Below are positions 42,933-51,650 of a stretch of DNA of 64,000 nucleotides, one piece after another (position 1 is the first letter of the stretch; the number at the start of each line of letters is the position of its first letter). The DNA lies in NCBI GenBank assembly GCA_016706565.1, contig JADJJI010000004.1:186001-250000 (forward strand). The letters run 5' to 3'. The translations under genes were made by a program, and so were the position numbers. Under the pieces are notes generated by a model. That model worked only from the letters and a program-made list of their open reading frames with translations. It ran no database searches and was not told the origin of the DNA. The stretch comes from Piscinibacter sp. Its GTDB lineage: Bacteria; Pseudomonadota; Gammaproteobacteria; Burkholderiales; Burkholderiaceae_C.

Positions 42933-44879
42933 TCAGGCGGCTTTCTTCATGGTCGGGAATGTCTTCGCGTCGGAGATCTTCAGCGTCGCCGAGACCATGC
43001 CACTGCGGCCGTCCTCGAACTTCACCTGCGTCTCGATGTACTGCTCGGCGCGGCCTTCGTACAGGGCGTCGACCAGCACCTGGTAGCGCTCGCCGATGAA
43101 GCCGCGGCGCACCTTGCGCGTGCGGGTGAGCTCGCCGTCGTCGGCGTCGAGCTCCTTGTGCAGGATCAGGAAGCGGCTGATCTGGCTGCCGGCGAGCATG
43201 GCGTCGGCGGCCAGGTCGGCATTGACCTTCTCGACGCATTCGCGCACCAGCTCGTAGACCTCGGGCTTCTGCGCCAGGTCGGTGTAGCCGGCATAGGGCA
43301 GGCCGCGCTTCTCGGCCCAGTTGCCCACCGCCTCGACGTCGATGTTGATGAAGGCGCAGACACGATCGCGCTTGTCGCCGAAGGCCACGGCCTCCTTGAC
43401 GTGCGGGAAGAACTTCAGCTTGTTCTCGACGTACTTGGGCGCGAACATCGCACCGTCGTTGGCGCCGCCGATGATGCGGCCGACATCCTTGGCGCGGTCG
43501 ATGATCTTCAGGTGGCCGCCGGCGTCCAGGAAGCCGGCGTCGCCGGTGTGGTACCAGCCGTCGGCGTCGAGCACCTCGGCGGTGGCGGCCGGGTTCTTGT
43601 AGTACTCCTTGAGCAGCCCGGGCGACTTGATGAGGATCTCGCCGCTGTCGGTGAGCTTGATCTCCACGCCCGCGATGGGCACGCCCACGGTGTCGGCCTT
43701 GGCTTCGTTGTCGGGCTGCAGGCAGACGAACACGGCGGTCTCGGTGGAGCCGTAGAGCTGCTTGAGGTTGATGCCGATCGAGCGGTAGAAGGTGAACAGG
43801 TCGGGCCCGATCGCCTCGCCGGCGGTATAGGCCACGCGCACGCGGCTCAGGCCGAGCGTGTTGCGCAGCGGGCCGTAGACGAGCAGGTTGCCCAGCGCGT
43901 AGCTCAGCTTGTCGCCGAAGGACACCGGCTTGCCGTCCATCAAGGCTGGGCCGACCTTGCGGGCCACGTCCATGTAGTGGTGGAAGAGCTTGCGCTTGAT
44001 CGCGCTGGCGTCTTCCATGCGGATCATCACGCTGGTCAGCAGGCCCTCGAAGACCCGCGGCGGCGCGAAGTAGTAGGTCGGCCCGATCTCCTTCAGGTCG
44101 ATCGTCACCGTGGCCGCCGACTCGGGGCAGTTGACCACGTAGCCGCAGGCCAGCCACTGCGCGTAGCTGAAGATGTTCTGGCCGATCCAGGCCGGCGGCA
44201 GGTAGGCGAGCACCTCTTCCTTGGCGGTCAACTTGTCGAAATCGGCGCCGGCCTTGGCGCGGTCGAGCAGCGTGAAGTGCGTGTGCACCACGCCCTTCGG
44301 GTTGCCGGTGGTGCCGGAGGTGAAGAACATCGCCGCCATGTCCTGCGGCGCGCCCTTGGCGACCTCGGCGTCGAAGAAGCCCGGATTCGCCTGCGCATGG
44401 GAGCGGCCGGATTCGATCAGCGCATCCAGCGCGGTCAGGCCGGGCTCGCTGTAGTTGCGCAGGCCGCGCGGATCGTCGTACCAGATGCGCGTGAGCAGCG
44501 GGCACTTGTCGCGGATCTCGAGCAGCTTGTCGACCTGCTCCTGGTCCTCGACGATGGCGAAGCCGACGTCGGCATTGACGATCGGGAAGACGAACTCGGC
44601 CGAGGCGGCATCCTGGTACAGCGGGATCGGCACGGCGCCCAGCGCCTGCGCGGCGAGCATCGAGGCGTACAGGCGCGGGCGGTTGTCGCCGACGACGACG
44701 ATGTGGTCGTCGCGCTTGAGGCCCGCCACGGCCATGCCGCCCGCCAGCTCGCGCACGAGCTGCGCCAGATCGGCCCAGGTGAGGGTCTGCCAGATGCCAT
44801 AGACCTTCTCGCGCAGGGCCGGCGCCGTGGGGCGCTGCCTTGCGTGTTCGAGCATCAGGCGCGGAAAGGTGGTCTGCAC
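42933..44879 (-). CDS. Long AMP-dependent acyl-CoA synthetase of the importer operon
   Basis: 648 residues starting with GTG at 44879, preceded by AGGAGACAAGCG. The AMP-binding motif is MFFTSGTTGNPKGVV, then QLYGSTETAVFV and GWYHTGDAGFLDAGGHLKII. The C-terminal region has an insertion with CAFINIDVEAVGNWAEKRGL, typical of the FadD15-like group encoded with LivFGHM importers. It probably activates the imported acid to its CoA thioester as it enters the cell. First gene of the operon; promoter region shared with the Crp/Fnr-type gene. Confidence 0.92.
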   Translation of the reverse strand: MQTTFPRLMLEHARQRPTAPALREKVYGIWQTLTWADLAQLVRELAGGMAVAGLKRDDHIVVVGDNRPRLYASMLAAQALGAVPIPLYQDAASAEFVFPIVNADVGFAIVEDQEQVDKLLEIRDKCPLLTRIWYDDPRGLRNYSEPGLTALDALIESGRSHAQANPGFFDAEVAKGAPQDMAAMFFTSGTTGNPKGVVHTHFTLLDRAKAGADFDKLTAKEEVLAYLPPAWIGQNIFSYAQWLACGYVVNCPESAATVTIDLKEIGPTYYFAPPRVFEGLLTSVMIRMEDASAIKRKLFHHYMDVARKVGPALMDGKPVSFGDKLSYALGNLLVYGPLRNTLGLSRVRVAYTAGEAIGPDLFTFYRSIGINLKQLYGSTETAVFVCLQPDNEAKADTVGVPIAGVEIKLTDSGEILIKSPGLLKEYYKNPAATAEVLDADGWYHTGDAGFLDAGGHLKIIDRAKDVGRIIGGANDGAMFAPKYVENKLKFFPHVKEAVAFGDKRDRVCAFINIDVEAVGNWAEKRGLPYAGYTDLAQKPEVYELVRECVEKVNADLAADAMLAGSQISRFLILHKELDADDGELTRTRKVRRGFIGERYQVLVDALYEGRAEQYIETQVKFEDGRSGMVSATLKISDAKTFPTMKKAA

Positions 44880-44918
44880 CGCTTGTCTCCTGTCGGTGGC
44901 TGGACTGTAGGAACTAGT

Positions 44919-44947
44919 TTGACGTCAAGTTGTCGTTGTGACGACAA
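44919..44947. promoter_or_regulatory. Two adjacent palindromes, probable Crp/Fnr-type operator
   Basis: TTGACGTCAA (44919-44928) is a perfect 10-bp palindrome. One base after it, TTGTCGT-TGTG-ACGACAA (44930-44947) is a perfect 7-4-7 dyad with the geometry of Crp/Fnr family sites. They lie 40-68 bp upstream of the synthetase start and 69-97 bp upstream of the regulator start. Confidence 0.7.
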
Positions 44948-45015
44948 TCTCCGGGACAGACCCGAGGGGACTTTCCCCAGGGGCCGCTGTCAGTCCGCAG
45001 TCAATTTCCAGGCGC

Positions 45016-45756
45016 ATGAGCACCCCGACCGCCGAACTCCCGCACCGCCCGGCGCCCTTGCGCCAGCGCGCCCGCGCGCCGCTGCCGGAAGAACTGGCGA
45101 TGGTGCCCTGGCTGGAACTGCTCGACGCGACCGAGCACGCGCGCGTCGTCGCGGCGCTGCAGGTGGTCGAGGCCAGCCCGGGCGACTATGTCTGCAAGAT
45201 CGGCCGGCAGGCCAACTACTGGTTCGGCGTGCTCGACGGCCTGCTGAAGATGAGCAACGACAGTTCGCTGGGCTTCGCCATTACCTTCACCGGCGTGCCG
45301 CCGGGGGCCTGGTTCGGCGAAGGCACGCTGCTCAAGCGCGAGGTCTACCGCTACAACATCGAGCCGTTGCGCAAGAGCACGGTGGCGGGCCTGGACATCG
45401 CCACCTTCGAGTGGCTGCTCGAGCGCAGCATCCCGTTCAACCGCTACGTGATGAACCAGCTCAACGAGCGGCTCGGCCAGTTCATCGCGGCGCGCGAGAT
45501 CGATCGCCTGAACGACCCCGACACCCGGGTGGCGCGCAGCCTCGCGGCGCTGTTCCACCCGGTGCTGTACCCGGGGGTGGGCACGCTGCTGCGCATCACG
45601 CAGCAGGAGCTGGGCTACCTGGTCGGCCTGTCGCGCCAGCGGGTCAACGAGGCGCTGCGCTCGCTGCAGGCCGAGGGACTGATCGCCATCGAGTACGGTG
45701 GCCTGCGCGTGCTCGACCTGCCGGCGCTGCGCCGCCACGTGCACCGCGGCGTGTGA
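45016..45756 (+). CDS. Crp/Fnr-family transcriptional regulator
   Basis: 246 residues. The N-terminal cyclic-nucleotide-like beta-barrel runs to about residue 135 (PGDYVCKIGRQANYWFGVLD, GAWFGEGTLLKREVYRYNIE). The C-terminal winged helix contains LRITQQELGYLVGLSRQRVN. No Fnr-type N-terminal cysteine cluster. It is divergent from the synthetase-importer operon and probably regulates it through the dyad at 44930-44947. ATG 45016 was chosen over upstream frame extensions, which are not protein-like. Confidence 0.9.
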   Translation: MSTPTAELPHRPAPLRQRARAPLPEELAMVPWLELLDATEHARVVAALQVVEASPGDYVCKIGRQANYWFGVLDGLLKMSNDSSLGFAITFTGVPPGAWFGEGTLLKREVYRYNIEPLRKSTVAGLDIATFEWLLERSIPFNRYVMNQLNERLGQFIAAREIDRLNDPDTRVARSLAALFHPVLYPGVGTLLRITQQELGYLVGLSRQRVNEALRSLQAEGLIAIEYGGLRVLDLPALRRHVHRGV

Positions 45757-45879
45757 GCTTTGCCACGGCCGCGGCTCGCGAGACCGGATTGGCGGCGGAA
45801 CCCGCGACTTTTCGACGGCTCCCACCTGGCGCCGATGCCGAAGATGGCTTCAGGATCGACTCCATCGAAGCAGGACGCC

Positions 45880-46191
45880 ATGCCCGACTCGACCATCATC
45901 GCCAACCGCGGGGAATTCATCGATGCCCTGCGCGCCTTGCGGCGCGGCCACGTGCTGGTGCGGGCCAGCGAGAGCTGGGGTGGCTGCTCGATCGACGGCG
46001 GCACGGTGCAAACCGCCTTCCGCCCGCTGGTCGAGTACGCGCTGATCGACGAGTACGACAACCCCGACGGCTTCGAGCACATCCACTACTTCCGCCTGAC
46101 CGAGCGGGGCCGCGAGTTCGCCGAGCGTGCCGTGCAGGCCTGGGACCGGCGCCCGCTGATGGAGCGGCTCGCGGCGCGGCTGCTCGGCTGA
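45880..46191 (+). CDS. Small protein with a possible winged-helix tail, function unknown
   Basis: 103 residues from ATG 45880 (MPDSTIIANRGEFIDALRAL). The pattern AFRPLVEYALIDEYDNPDGF and YFRLTERGREFAERAVQAW is like the wing and last helix of MarR/PadR-type domains, but the recognition helix is not clear. No family named. An ATG at 45760 would add an Arg/Pro-rich stretch that looks spurious. Confidence 0.6.
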   Translation: MPDSTIIANRGEFIDALRALRRGHVLVRASESWGGCSIDGGTVQTAFRPLVEYALIDEYDNPDGFEHIHYFRLTERGREFAERAVQAWDRRPLMERLAARLLG

Positions 46192-46200
46192 GCGCCGGGC

Positions 46201-47106
46201 TCAGCCGTTGACGATGCCCGAAGCCACGTGCCCCGCCGGCACGTGCGGCGCGGCGTTCTCGATGTGGCCGGTCTGGTCGTCGAAGAAGAAGTCGGGCTCG
46301 AACTCGCGCAGGAACTCGCCCTTGGGCAGCCCGCCGAGGAACATCGCCTCGTCGACCTCGATGTGCCACTCCATCAGCGTGCGGATGGCGCGCTCGTGCG
46401 CCGGCGCGCTGCGCGCGGTGACCAGCGCGGTGCGGATGCGCATGTTCTGACCCGGCTCGCGCTGCAATGCCTGCAGCGCCTCGAGCAGCGGCTTGAACGG
46501 CCCGGCGGCCAGCGGCGTGGCGGCCTGCTGGCGCTCGTGGCTCTGGAAGGCATCGAGACCGTCGCGCTGGAACACGCGCTCGGCCTCGTCGGAGAACAGC
46601 ACCGCGTCGCCGTCGAAGGCGATGCGAACCTCGTCGGGGTGGGCGTCGGAAGCCCGCGCCGACTGCGGGTAGACGCGCGCGGCCGGCACGCCGGCGCTCA
46701 GCGCCGAGCGCACGTCGGGTTCGTTGGTCGACAGGAACAGGTTGGCCGCCAGGGGGCGCAGGTAGCGCCACGGCGATTCGCCGCGCGTGAACACGCCGCG
46801 CTGGATCGGCAGCCCGTAGTGCTGCGCCGAGCGGAACACGCGCATGCCCGAGACCGGGTCGTTGCGCGACAGGATCACCACCTCGACGCGCTGCTTGCCC
46901 GGCGTGTTGAAGGCCAGCAGCTTGTTGACCAGCGAGAAGGCCACGCCGGGCTTGGCGGCGCGCTCCAGCCGCTGCAGCTGAAGCTGCATGTAGGCGCGGT
47001 CGTCCGAGGCCTCGAAGACCTGGTTCTCTTCCTCGAAATCGAAGAGGGCGCGCGAGGAGATGGCCACGACCAGCTGGCCGGCGAGGGAGACGGGCATGCG
47101 ACCCAT
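46201..47106 (-). CDS. Cytosolic 5'-nucleotidase family protein
   Basis: 301 residues from ATG 47106 (47097 also possible). It contains LVVAISSRALFDFEEENQVF, KPGVAFSLVNKLLAFN, VVILSRNDPVSGMRVFRSAQ, IAFDGDAVLFSDEAERVF, and DEAMFLGGLPKGEFLREFEP followed by FFFDDQTGHIE. These match the bacterial members of the 5'-nucleotidase (NT5C1-like) family, which have a HAD-type fold and release phosphate from nucleoside monophosphates. Monocistronic; convergent with the small gene at 45880. Confidence 0.9.
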   Translation of the reverse strand: MGRMPVSLAGQLVVAISSRALFDFEEENQVFEASDDRAYMQLQLQRLERAAKPGVAFSLVNKLLAFNTPGKQRVEVVILSRNDPVSGMRVFRSAQHYGLPIQRGVFTRGESPWRYLRPLAANLFLSTNEPDVRSALSAGVPAARVYPQSARASDAHPDEVRIAFDGDAVLFSDEAERVFQRDGLDAFQSHERQQAATPLAAGPFKPLLEALQALQREPGQNMRIRTALVTARSAPAHERAIRTLMEWHIEVDEAMFLGGLPKGEFLREFEPDFFFDDQTGHIENAAPHVPAGHVASGIVNG

Positions 47107-47226
47107 GATAACGATCGCGCAACACATGAAACACGGCGGGGCCGGGGCTGAAGCCGGCGCGAAACACGGCCGGCCGAGCATCGCTCCATCCCGCAGCCGC
47201 CTGCGCCACCCCGACAGGACGATCCG

Positions 47227-47433
47227 ATGAACGCACCCGCCGCCTTCCCCTGCCGGCCGCCCTCCGGCTGGCTCTACCTGGCCCGCTCGCTGGCCGTGTC
47301 GCGCATCTACCGGCTGCAGGCCGGCGAGAGTGCGCCCGCGCCGATGTACCGCAGCGAATGTTTCCCCGAAGACCTGGCGGACGAGCCGGCGGCCACGGCG
47401 CACCACCCCGCCACGGCGGCATGCGCCGCCTGA
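47227..47433 (+). CDS. Possible small ORF, unassigned
   Basis: 68 residues (MNAPAAFPCRPPSGWLYLAR...). AGGACGATCCG precedes the ATG. No family known; the C-terminus is Ala/Thr-rich. It may be a real small protein or an open frame in the leader of the response regulator. Confidence 0.35.
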   Translation: MNAPAAFPCRPPSGWLYLARSLAVSRIYRLQAGESAPAPMYRSECFPEDLADEPAATAHHPATAACAA

Positions 47434-47545
47434 ATCGCCGGAGCTCGGCATGACCTGGCTGGCCAGCTCGCTTGCACCGTTGTCGCCGGCCTTGCCCGGT
47501 CGATATGATCCGCGCTCGCAAACCTTTGCCGCAGGAGCCTTCCCC

Positions 47546-48307
47546 GTGAGCCAGGTCCAGGTCGCAGCCGGCGCCGCCCCGCTGGTGATGGTGGTCGACG
47601 ACGAGCCGGAGTTGCGCGCGCTGCTCGGCGAGTACTTCGGCCGCCATGGCTTCGAGGTCGTGCTCGCCGAGGACGCGGCCGCTGCACGCCGGCAGGTTGC
47701 GCAGCGTGTACCCGAGCTTGCCATCCTCGACGTCAACATGCCCGGCGAGAACGGGCTGTCGCTGGCGCGCTTCCTGCGCGAGAACCATCCGCGCCTGGGC
47801 CTGGTGATGCTGACCACTGCCGGCGAGTCGGTCGACCGCATCGTCGGCCTGGAGCTCGGCGCCGACGACTACCTGCCCAAGCCCTTCGAGATGCGCGAGT
47901 TGCTTGCCCGCTCGCGCGCCGTGCTGCGCCGGCTGGCCGTGGGGCCGGCAACTCCGGTCGCGGCGGCAGCGGCCGAACCGGCCACGCGACGCGTGCGCTT
48001 CGGCGAATGCGAGCTCGATCTCGACCAGCGCCGCCTGTTCGGTGCCCATGGTGCCGAAGTCGAGATCAGCGCGGCCGAATACGACCTGCTCGCGCTGTTC
48101 GCTCGTCACCCGAACCGGCCGCTGAACCGCGACCAGATCATGGAGCAGGCGCACAACCGCGGCTGGGACGTGTTCGACCGTTCCATCGACCTGCGCATCA
48201 TGCGGCTGCGCCGCAAGATCGAACGCAACCCCGACAAGCCGGAGGTGCTCAAGACCGTGCGCAACGTCGGCTACGTCTACGTTCCCGGGGGCGGGGCCGG
48301 CGCGTGA
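47546..48307 (+). CDS. OmpR-family response regulator
   Basis: 253 residues from GTG 47546 (GCAGGAGCC upstream). Receiver: VMVVDDEPELR, phospho-acceptor in LAILDVNMPGENG, Lys in DDYLPKPFEM. Output: OmpR/PhoB winged helix with FGECELDLDQRRLFG, SAAEYDLLALFARHPNRPLN and LRRKIERNPDKPEVLKTVRN. The stop overlaps the kinase start as GTGA, a tightly coupled two-component pair. Confidence 0.94.
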   Translation: MSQVQVAAGAAPLVMVVDDEPELRALLGEYFGRHGFEVVLAEDAAAARRQVAQRVPELAILDVNMPGENGLSLARFLRENHPRLGLVMLTTAGESVDRIVGLELGADDYLPKPFEMRELLARSRAVLRRLAVGPATPVAAAAAEPATRRVRFGECELDLDQRRLFGAHGAEVEISAAEYDLLALFARHPNRPLNRDQIMEQAHNRGWDVFDRSIDLRIMRLRRKIERNPDKPEVLKTVRNVGYVYVPGGGAGA

Positions 48308-51096
48308 CCTTGCCGCAGCCGGTGCCGGACGCGGCGCTGCAGCGCCTGCGCCGAAGTTATGCGCTGCTGATGCTGGCGCTCGGCCTGCCGGTGGCTGCGG
48401 CCATGCTCTACGTGCTGGCGCTGCAGTTCGAGATCGTCGCGCTCGGCACTCAGCGGCAGATCGCGATGAGCACCGAACGCCGCGTGACGCGGCTCGACGC
48501 GGTGCTCGCGCCGCTGCGCGACAACCTGCTGCGGCTGCGCAACGCGACGCAGGTGCCATCGCTGGCGCCGTCGGTGCCGGTGGACCGCGCCTCGCTGGCC
48601 GCCAACGCCGCCGACACGGCCTACACGATGGACGCGCTGCCGCCGGTGCTGCGCGACAGCGCGCCGCAGGTGCTGCTGGCCGGGCCGCAGCGCAAGGACC
48701 CGCGCTGGCGCGGCGCCGCCGTCGAACAGGCCGCGCTGTTCGCGCAGCAGGCCCGGCTGGTCACCGCCGGGCGCGGTGGTTTCCGGCGCACCTACTACGT
48801 CGACGCGCTGGGCTCGCAGCTGTGGGTCTACCCCTGGGTGCGCAGCGACGAACTGCTCGCCGAACTGGGTGCCACCGACGTGGTCGGTGCCATGCAGCGG
48901 CTGGCCGCGCGGCACGCCGCAGCCGGCGAAGACGGCCGCGTGTTCCGGGATGCGGTGACCTGGCAGGTCAGGTCGGACGGCGCCATCCGCGTCACCACGG
49001 CACTGATGCTCAACGACAGCCCCGGCACCGTCACGGGCGAACTGCCTGCAGGTGCCCTGGATGCCGCACGCATCGAAGCCGGCATCGGCCGCTTCTGGGT
49101 GCTCGACACGGCCGGGCGCGTGGTCTGGGAGTACCAGGCTCGCGACGAGCCGGCGAACTCGTCGCTGGACGGCGCGCTGCCGGGGCTTTCTCCCGACGAC
49201 CTGCTGCGTGCGCTCGACGCGCCGGTGGCGCAACGCTCGGGTGCGCTGCTGCTGTCGGCGCGAGCATCCACCGTCGCACCCTGGCGCGCGGTGTACGCCA
49301 GCGACGGCGCGCATGTGCGCCGGCTCGTGCTGCGCGACGTGGCGCCTTACGCGGCGGGCGGCGCCGCGCTGCTGGTGCTCTTTCTCGGTATCGCCACGCT
49401 GCTGTGGCGCCGCCATGCACTGCCTTCGCTGCGCCTGGTCGACTACCTGCACCGCAAGGCCTTCGACCTGAATGCCGCCGAGCCTTCGCTGCCGCAGATC
49501 TGGGCCCCCTGGGTGCGGCTGACGCGCGAGACCTTCGGTGCCGCACGCGAGGCGCAGGCGCGCGAGCAGCAGGCCCTGGCGCTGAAGTCGGCCATCGTCG
49601 ACCACGCGCTGGCGGCGATCATCTCCACCGATGCGACGGGCCGCATCGTCGAGTTCAACCCCGCCGCCGAGGCGATGTTCGGGCGGCGGCGCGAGGAGGT
49701 GCTCGGCCGCCCGGTCGTCGACGTGGCCGTGCCGCCGCGCCATCGCGCCGGGCACGAAGCGGCGATCGCGCGCATGCGCGAGGGCGGCGATGCGGACGCG
49801 CTGGGCCGTCGTGTCGAGATGACGGCGATGCGTGCCGACGGTGCCGAATTCCCGGTCGAGGTGGTGTTGTGGCGCACCGACCTGGAGGGCGAATCGCACT
49901 TCACCGCCTCGCTCACCGACCTGTCGGAGCGGCGCGCCGCCGCCGAGCAGATCGAGCGCCAGCGCGAGGCGCTGCGCCAGAGCGAGAAGCTCGGCGCGAT
50001 GGGCAGCCTGCTGGCCGGCGTGGCGCACGAGCTGAACAACCCGCTGGCCATCGTGATGGGCCGCGCCAGCCTGCTGGAGGAGAAATGCGAAGGCGAGCCC
50101 GCGCTGCAGGCCGATGCGCGGCGCATCCGCGAAGCCGCCGAACGCTGCGGCCGCATCGTGCGCACCTTCCTCAACATGGCGCGGCAGAAGCCGGCGCAGC
50201 GTCACAACGTGCAGCTCAACGACCTGGCGCGCGCCGCGGTCGACATGCTGGCCTACACCTTCCGCAGCCACGGCATCGAGCTGCAGCTTGCACTGGCACC
50301 CGAACTGCCCGAGGTCAGTGCCGACGCCGACCAGATCGGCCAGGTGGTGCTCAACCTGCTGGTCAATGCGCAGCAGGCGCTCGCCGCCGCGCCGGAGCTG
50401 GCGCAGCGCGTCGTGCGCGTGTCCTCCGGCGTGGAGGCGCGGCGCGACAACCGCGAGCCGCGCGTGTGGCTGCGCGTGGCCGACAGCGGCCCCGGCGTGC
50501 CGCCGGCGCTGCACGAGACCATCTTCGAGCCCTTCTTCACCACCAAGGCCGAGGGCATGGGCACTGGCCTGGGACTTGCCGTGTCGCGCTCGCTGGTGCG
50601 CGAGCATGGCGGCCAGCTCGGGTTGGAGATCAGCAGCGTCGGTGCGGTGTTCCGCATGAGCCTGCCGATCAGCGGCCGTGCCGAAGGTGTCACCGAGCCG
50701 GGGGCCCTGGGCAGCGCCGACGGTTCCGGCCCGGCCCGCGTGCTGGTCGTCGACGACGAGCCCGAGATTGCCGAGCTGATGCGCGCGATGCTCGAGAGCG
50801 CCGGCTTCGAGGTGGCCACCGCCGAGTCCGGCGCGCTGGCGCTGGAGCTGCTCGGCGAGGCACGCTTCGACGCCATCGTGTCCGACCTGCGCATGCCCGA
50901 GATGGACGGCGCGGCCCTGTGGCGCGAGGTGAAGGCGCGCCACCCGGCGCTGGCGCGGCGCATGCTCTTCGTCACCGGCGACACGCTGTCGCCGGGGGCC
51001 GAGAAGTTCCTGGCGGAATCCGGCTGCGCGAGCCTGGACAAGCCATTCGCGCGGGCCGACCTGATCGACCGGCTGGCCACGGTGCTGATGAACTGA
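48304..51096 (+). CDS. Hybrid sensor histidine kinase (periplasmic sensor, PAS, REC)
   Basis: 930 residues from GTG 48304. Membrane helix about 20-42, periplasmic domain 43-340, second helix about 346-365, PAS domain near 428-540 (VDHALAAIISTDATGRIVEF), coiled coil with the LGAMGSLLAGVAHELNNPLA phospho-His box (about 575), HATPase with VNLLVNAQQALAA and GTGLGLAVSRSLV, then a C-terminal receiver (VLVVDDEPEIAELM, D in SDLRMPEMDG, about 860). It pairs with the OmpR-type regulator; the receiver implies a phosphorelay or feedback. Signal unknown. Convergent with the globin gene, 6 bp apart. Confidence 0.92.
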   Translation: MTLPQPVPDAALQRLRRSYALLMLALGLPVAAAMLYVLALQFEIVALGTQRQIAMSTERRVTRLDAVLAPLRDNLLRLRNATQVPSLAPSVPVDRASLAANAADTAYTMDALPPVLRDSAPQVLLAGPQRKDPRWRGAAVEQAALFAQQARLVTAGRGGFRRTYYVDALGSQLWVYPWVRSDELLAELGATDVVGAMQRLAARHAAAGEDGRVFRDAVTWQVRSDGAIRVTTALMLNDSPGTVTGELPAGALDAARIEAGIGRFWVLDTAGRVVWEYQARDEPANSSLDGALPGLSPDDLLRALDAPVAQRSGALLLSARASTVAPWRAVYASDGAHVRRLVLRDVAPYAAGGAALLVLFLGIATLLWRRHALPSLRLVDYLHRKAFDLNAAEPSLPQIWAPWVRLTRETFGAAREAQAREQQALALKSAIVDHALAAIISTDATGRIVEFNPAAEAMFGRRREEVLGRPVVDVAVPPRHRAGHEAAIARMREGGDADALGRRVEMTAMRADGAEFPVEVVLWRTDLEGESHFTASLTDLSERRAAAEQIERQREALRQSEKLGAMGSLLAGVAHELNNPLAIVMGRASLLEEKCEGEPALQADARRIREAAERCGRIVRTFLNMARQKPAQRHNVQLNDLARAAVDMLAYTFRSHGIELQLALAPELPEVSADADQIGQVVLNLLVNAQQALAAAPELAQRVVRVSSGVEARRDNREPRVWLRVADSGPGVPPALHETIFEPFFTTKAEGMGTGLGLAVSRSLVREHGGQLGLEISSVGAVFRMSLPISGRAEGVTEPGALGSADGSGPARVLVVDDEPEIAELMRAMLESAGFEVATAESGALALELLGEARFDAIVSDLRMPEMDGAALWREVKARHPALARRMLFVTGDTLSPGAEKFLAESGCASLDKPFARADLIDRLATVLMN

Positions 51097-51102
51097 GCGG
51101 CC

Positions 51103-51525
51103 TCAAGCCGCGCGGCGCGCCTGGCCGGCGGCGGCCATCATGGTCGTGCTGACCAGCGCGTACATCGCGCCCCAGGCCTCGCGCGTGGCGTCGTCGAAGT
51201 CGGCGCCCAGGCCTTCATCGAGCGTCGCCATCAGCGCGAGGCCGACGCTGCGGTAGTCACCTGCCTGCACGCCATAGCCGGCGTGGCGCGCGCCCAGCTG
51301 GGCCAGCACCGGCACCAGCGATTCGGGGCGGTCGAGCAGCTTCACCGCGGCGCCGATCATGTCCATCAGCTTGCGGCCCTGGCTGCGCAGGTCGCCGATG
51401 AACAGCGGCCGAAGTGCGGGCGCATGGTCGAACAGCTTGCGATAGAAGAGGGCGGCGGCCTCGTCGGCCATCGGGGCGACGAGCGCGAAGCTGCGCCGGA
51501 TGAGGTCGGTCTGTTGCGGGGTCAT
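51103..51525 (-). CDS. Single-domain bacterial haemoglobin (Vgb/flavohaemoglobin-like globin)
   Basis: 140 residues from ATG 51525 (51552 adds 9 residues). It starts MTPQQTDLIRRSFALVAPMA. A-helix and CD-region residues are in place (LFYRKLFDHAPALRPLF), and the proximal haem histidine is H81 in LGARHAGYGV. No reductase domain follows, so it is a free globin that probably binds O2 or NO. It lies downstream of the Lon-like ATPase in the same direction, 125 bp away. Confidence 0.9.
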   Translation of the reverse strand: MTPQQTDLIRRSFALVAPMADEAAALFYRKLFDHAPALRPLFIGDLRSQGRKLMDMIGAAVKLLDRPESLVPVLAQLGARHAGYGVQAGDYRSVGLALMATLDEGLGADFDDATREAWGAMYALVSTTMMAAAGQARRAA

Positions 51526-51650
51526 GGCGGGTCCTGGCATCGGGTGCGGCATCGAAGGCCGCGGGATGCACAGCTTCGCCGCCGCATGTCGCAGCGTCGT
51601 TTCAGGCGCGTCGCCGGCCGGTTTCCTTTGTTGGGGCCGGACCCGGCGTG

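Noticed and set aside
43158-46211. 1017-codon plus-strand frame opposite the acyl-CoA synthetase
   Set aside because: Antisense shadow. It runs through the divergent promoter and the Crp/Fnr gene in a different frame and has no domain.
48277-50943. 888-codon minus-strand frame opposite the hybrid kinase
   Set aside because: Mirror frame of a gene with complete PAS, HisKA, HATPase and REC domains.
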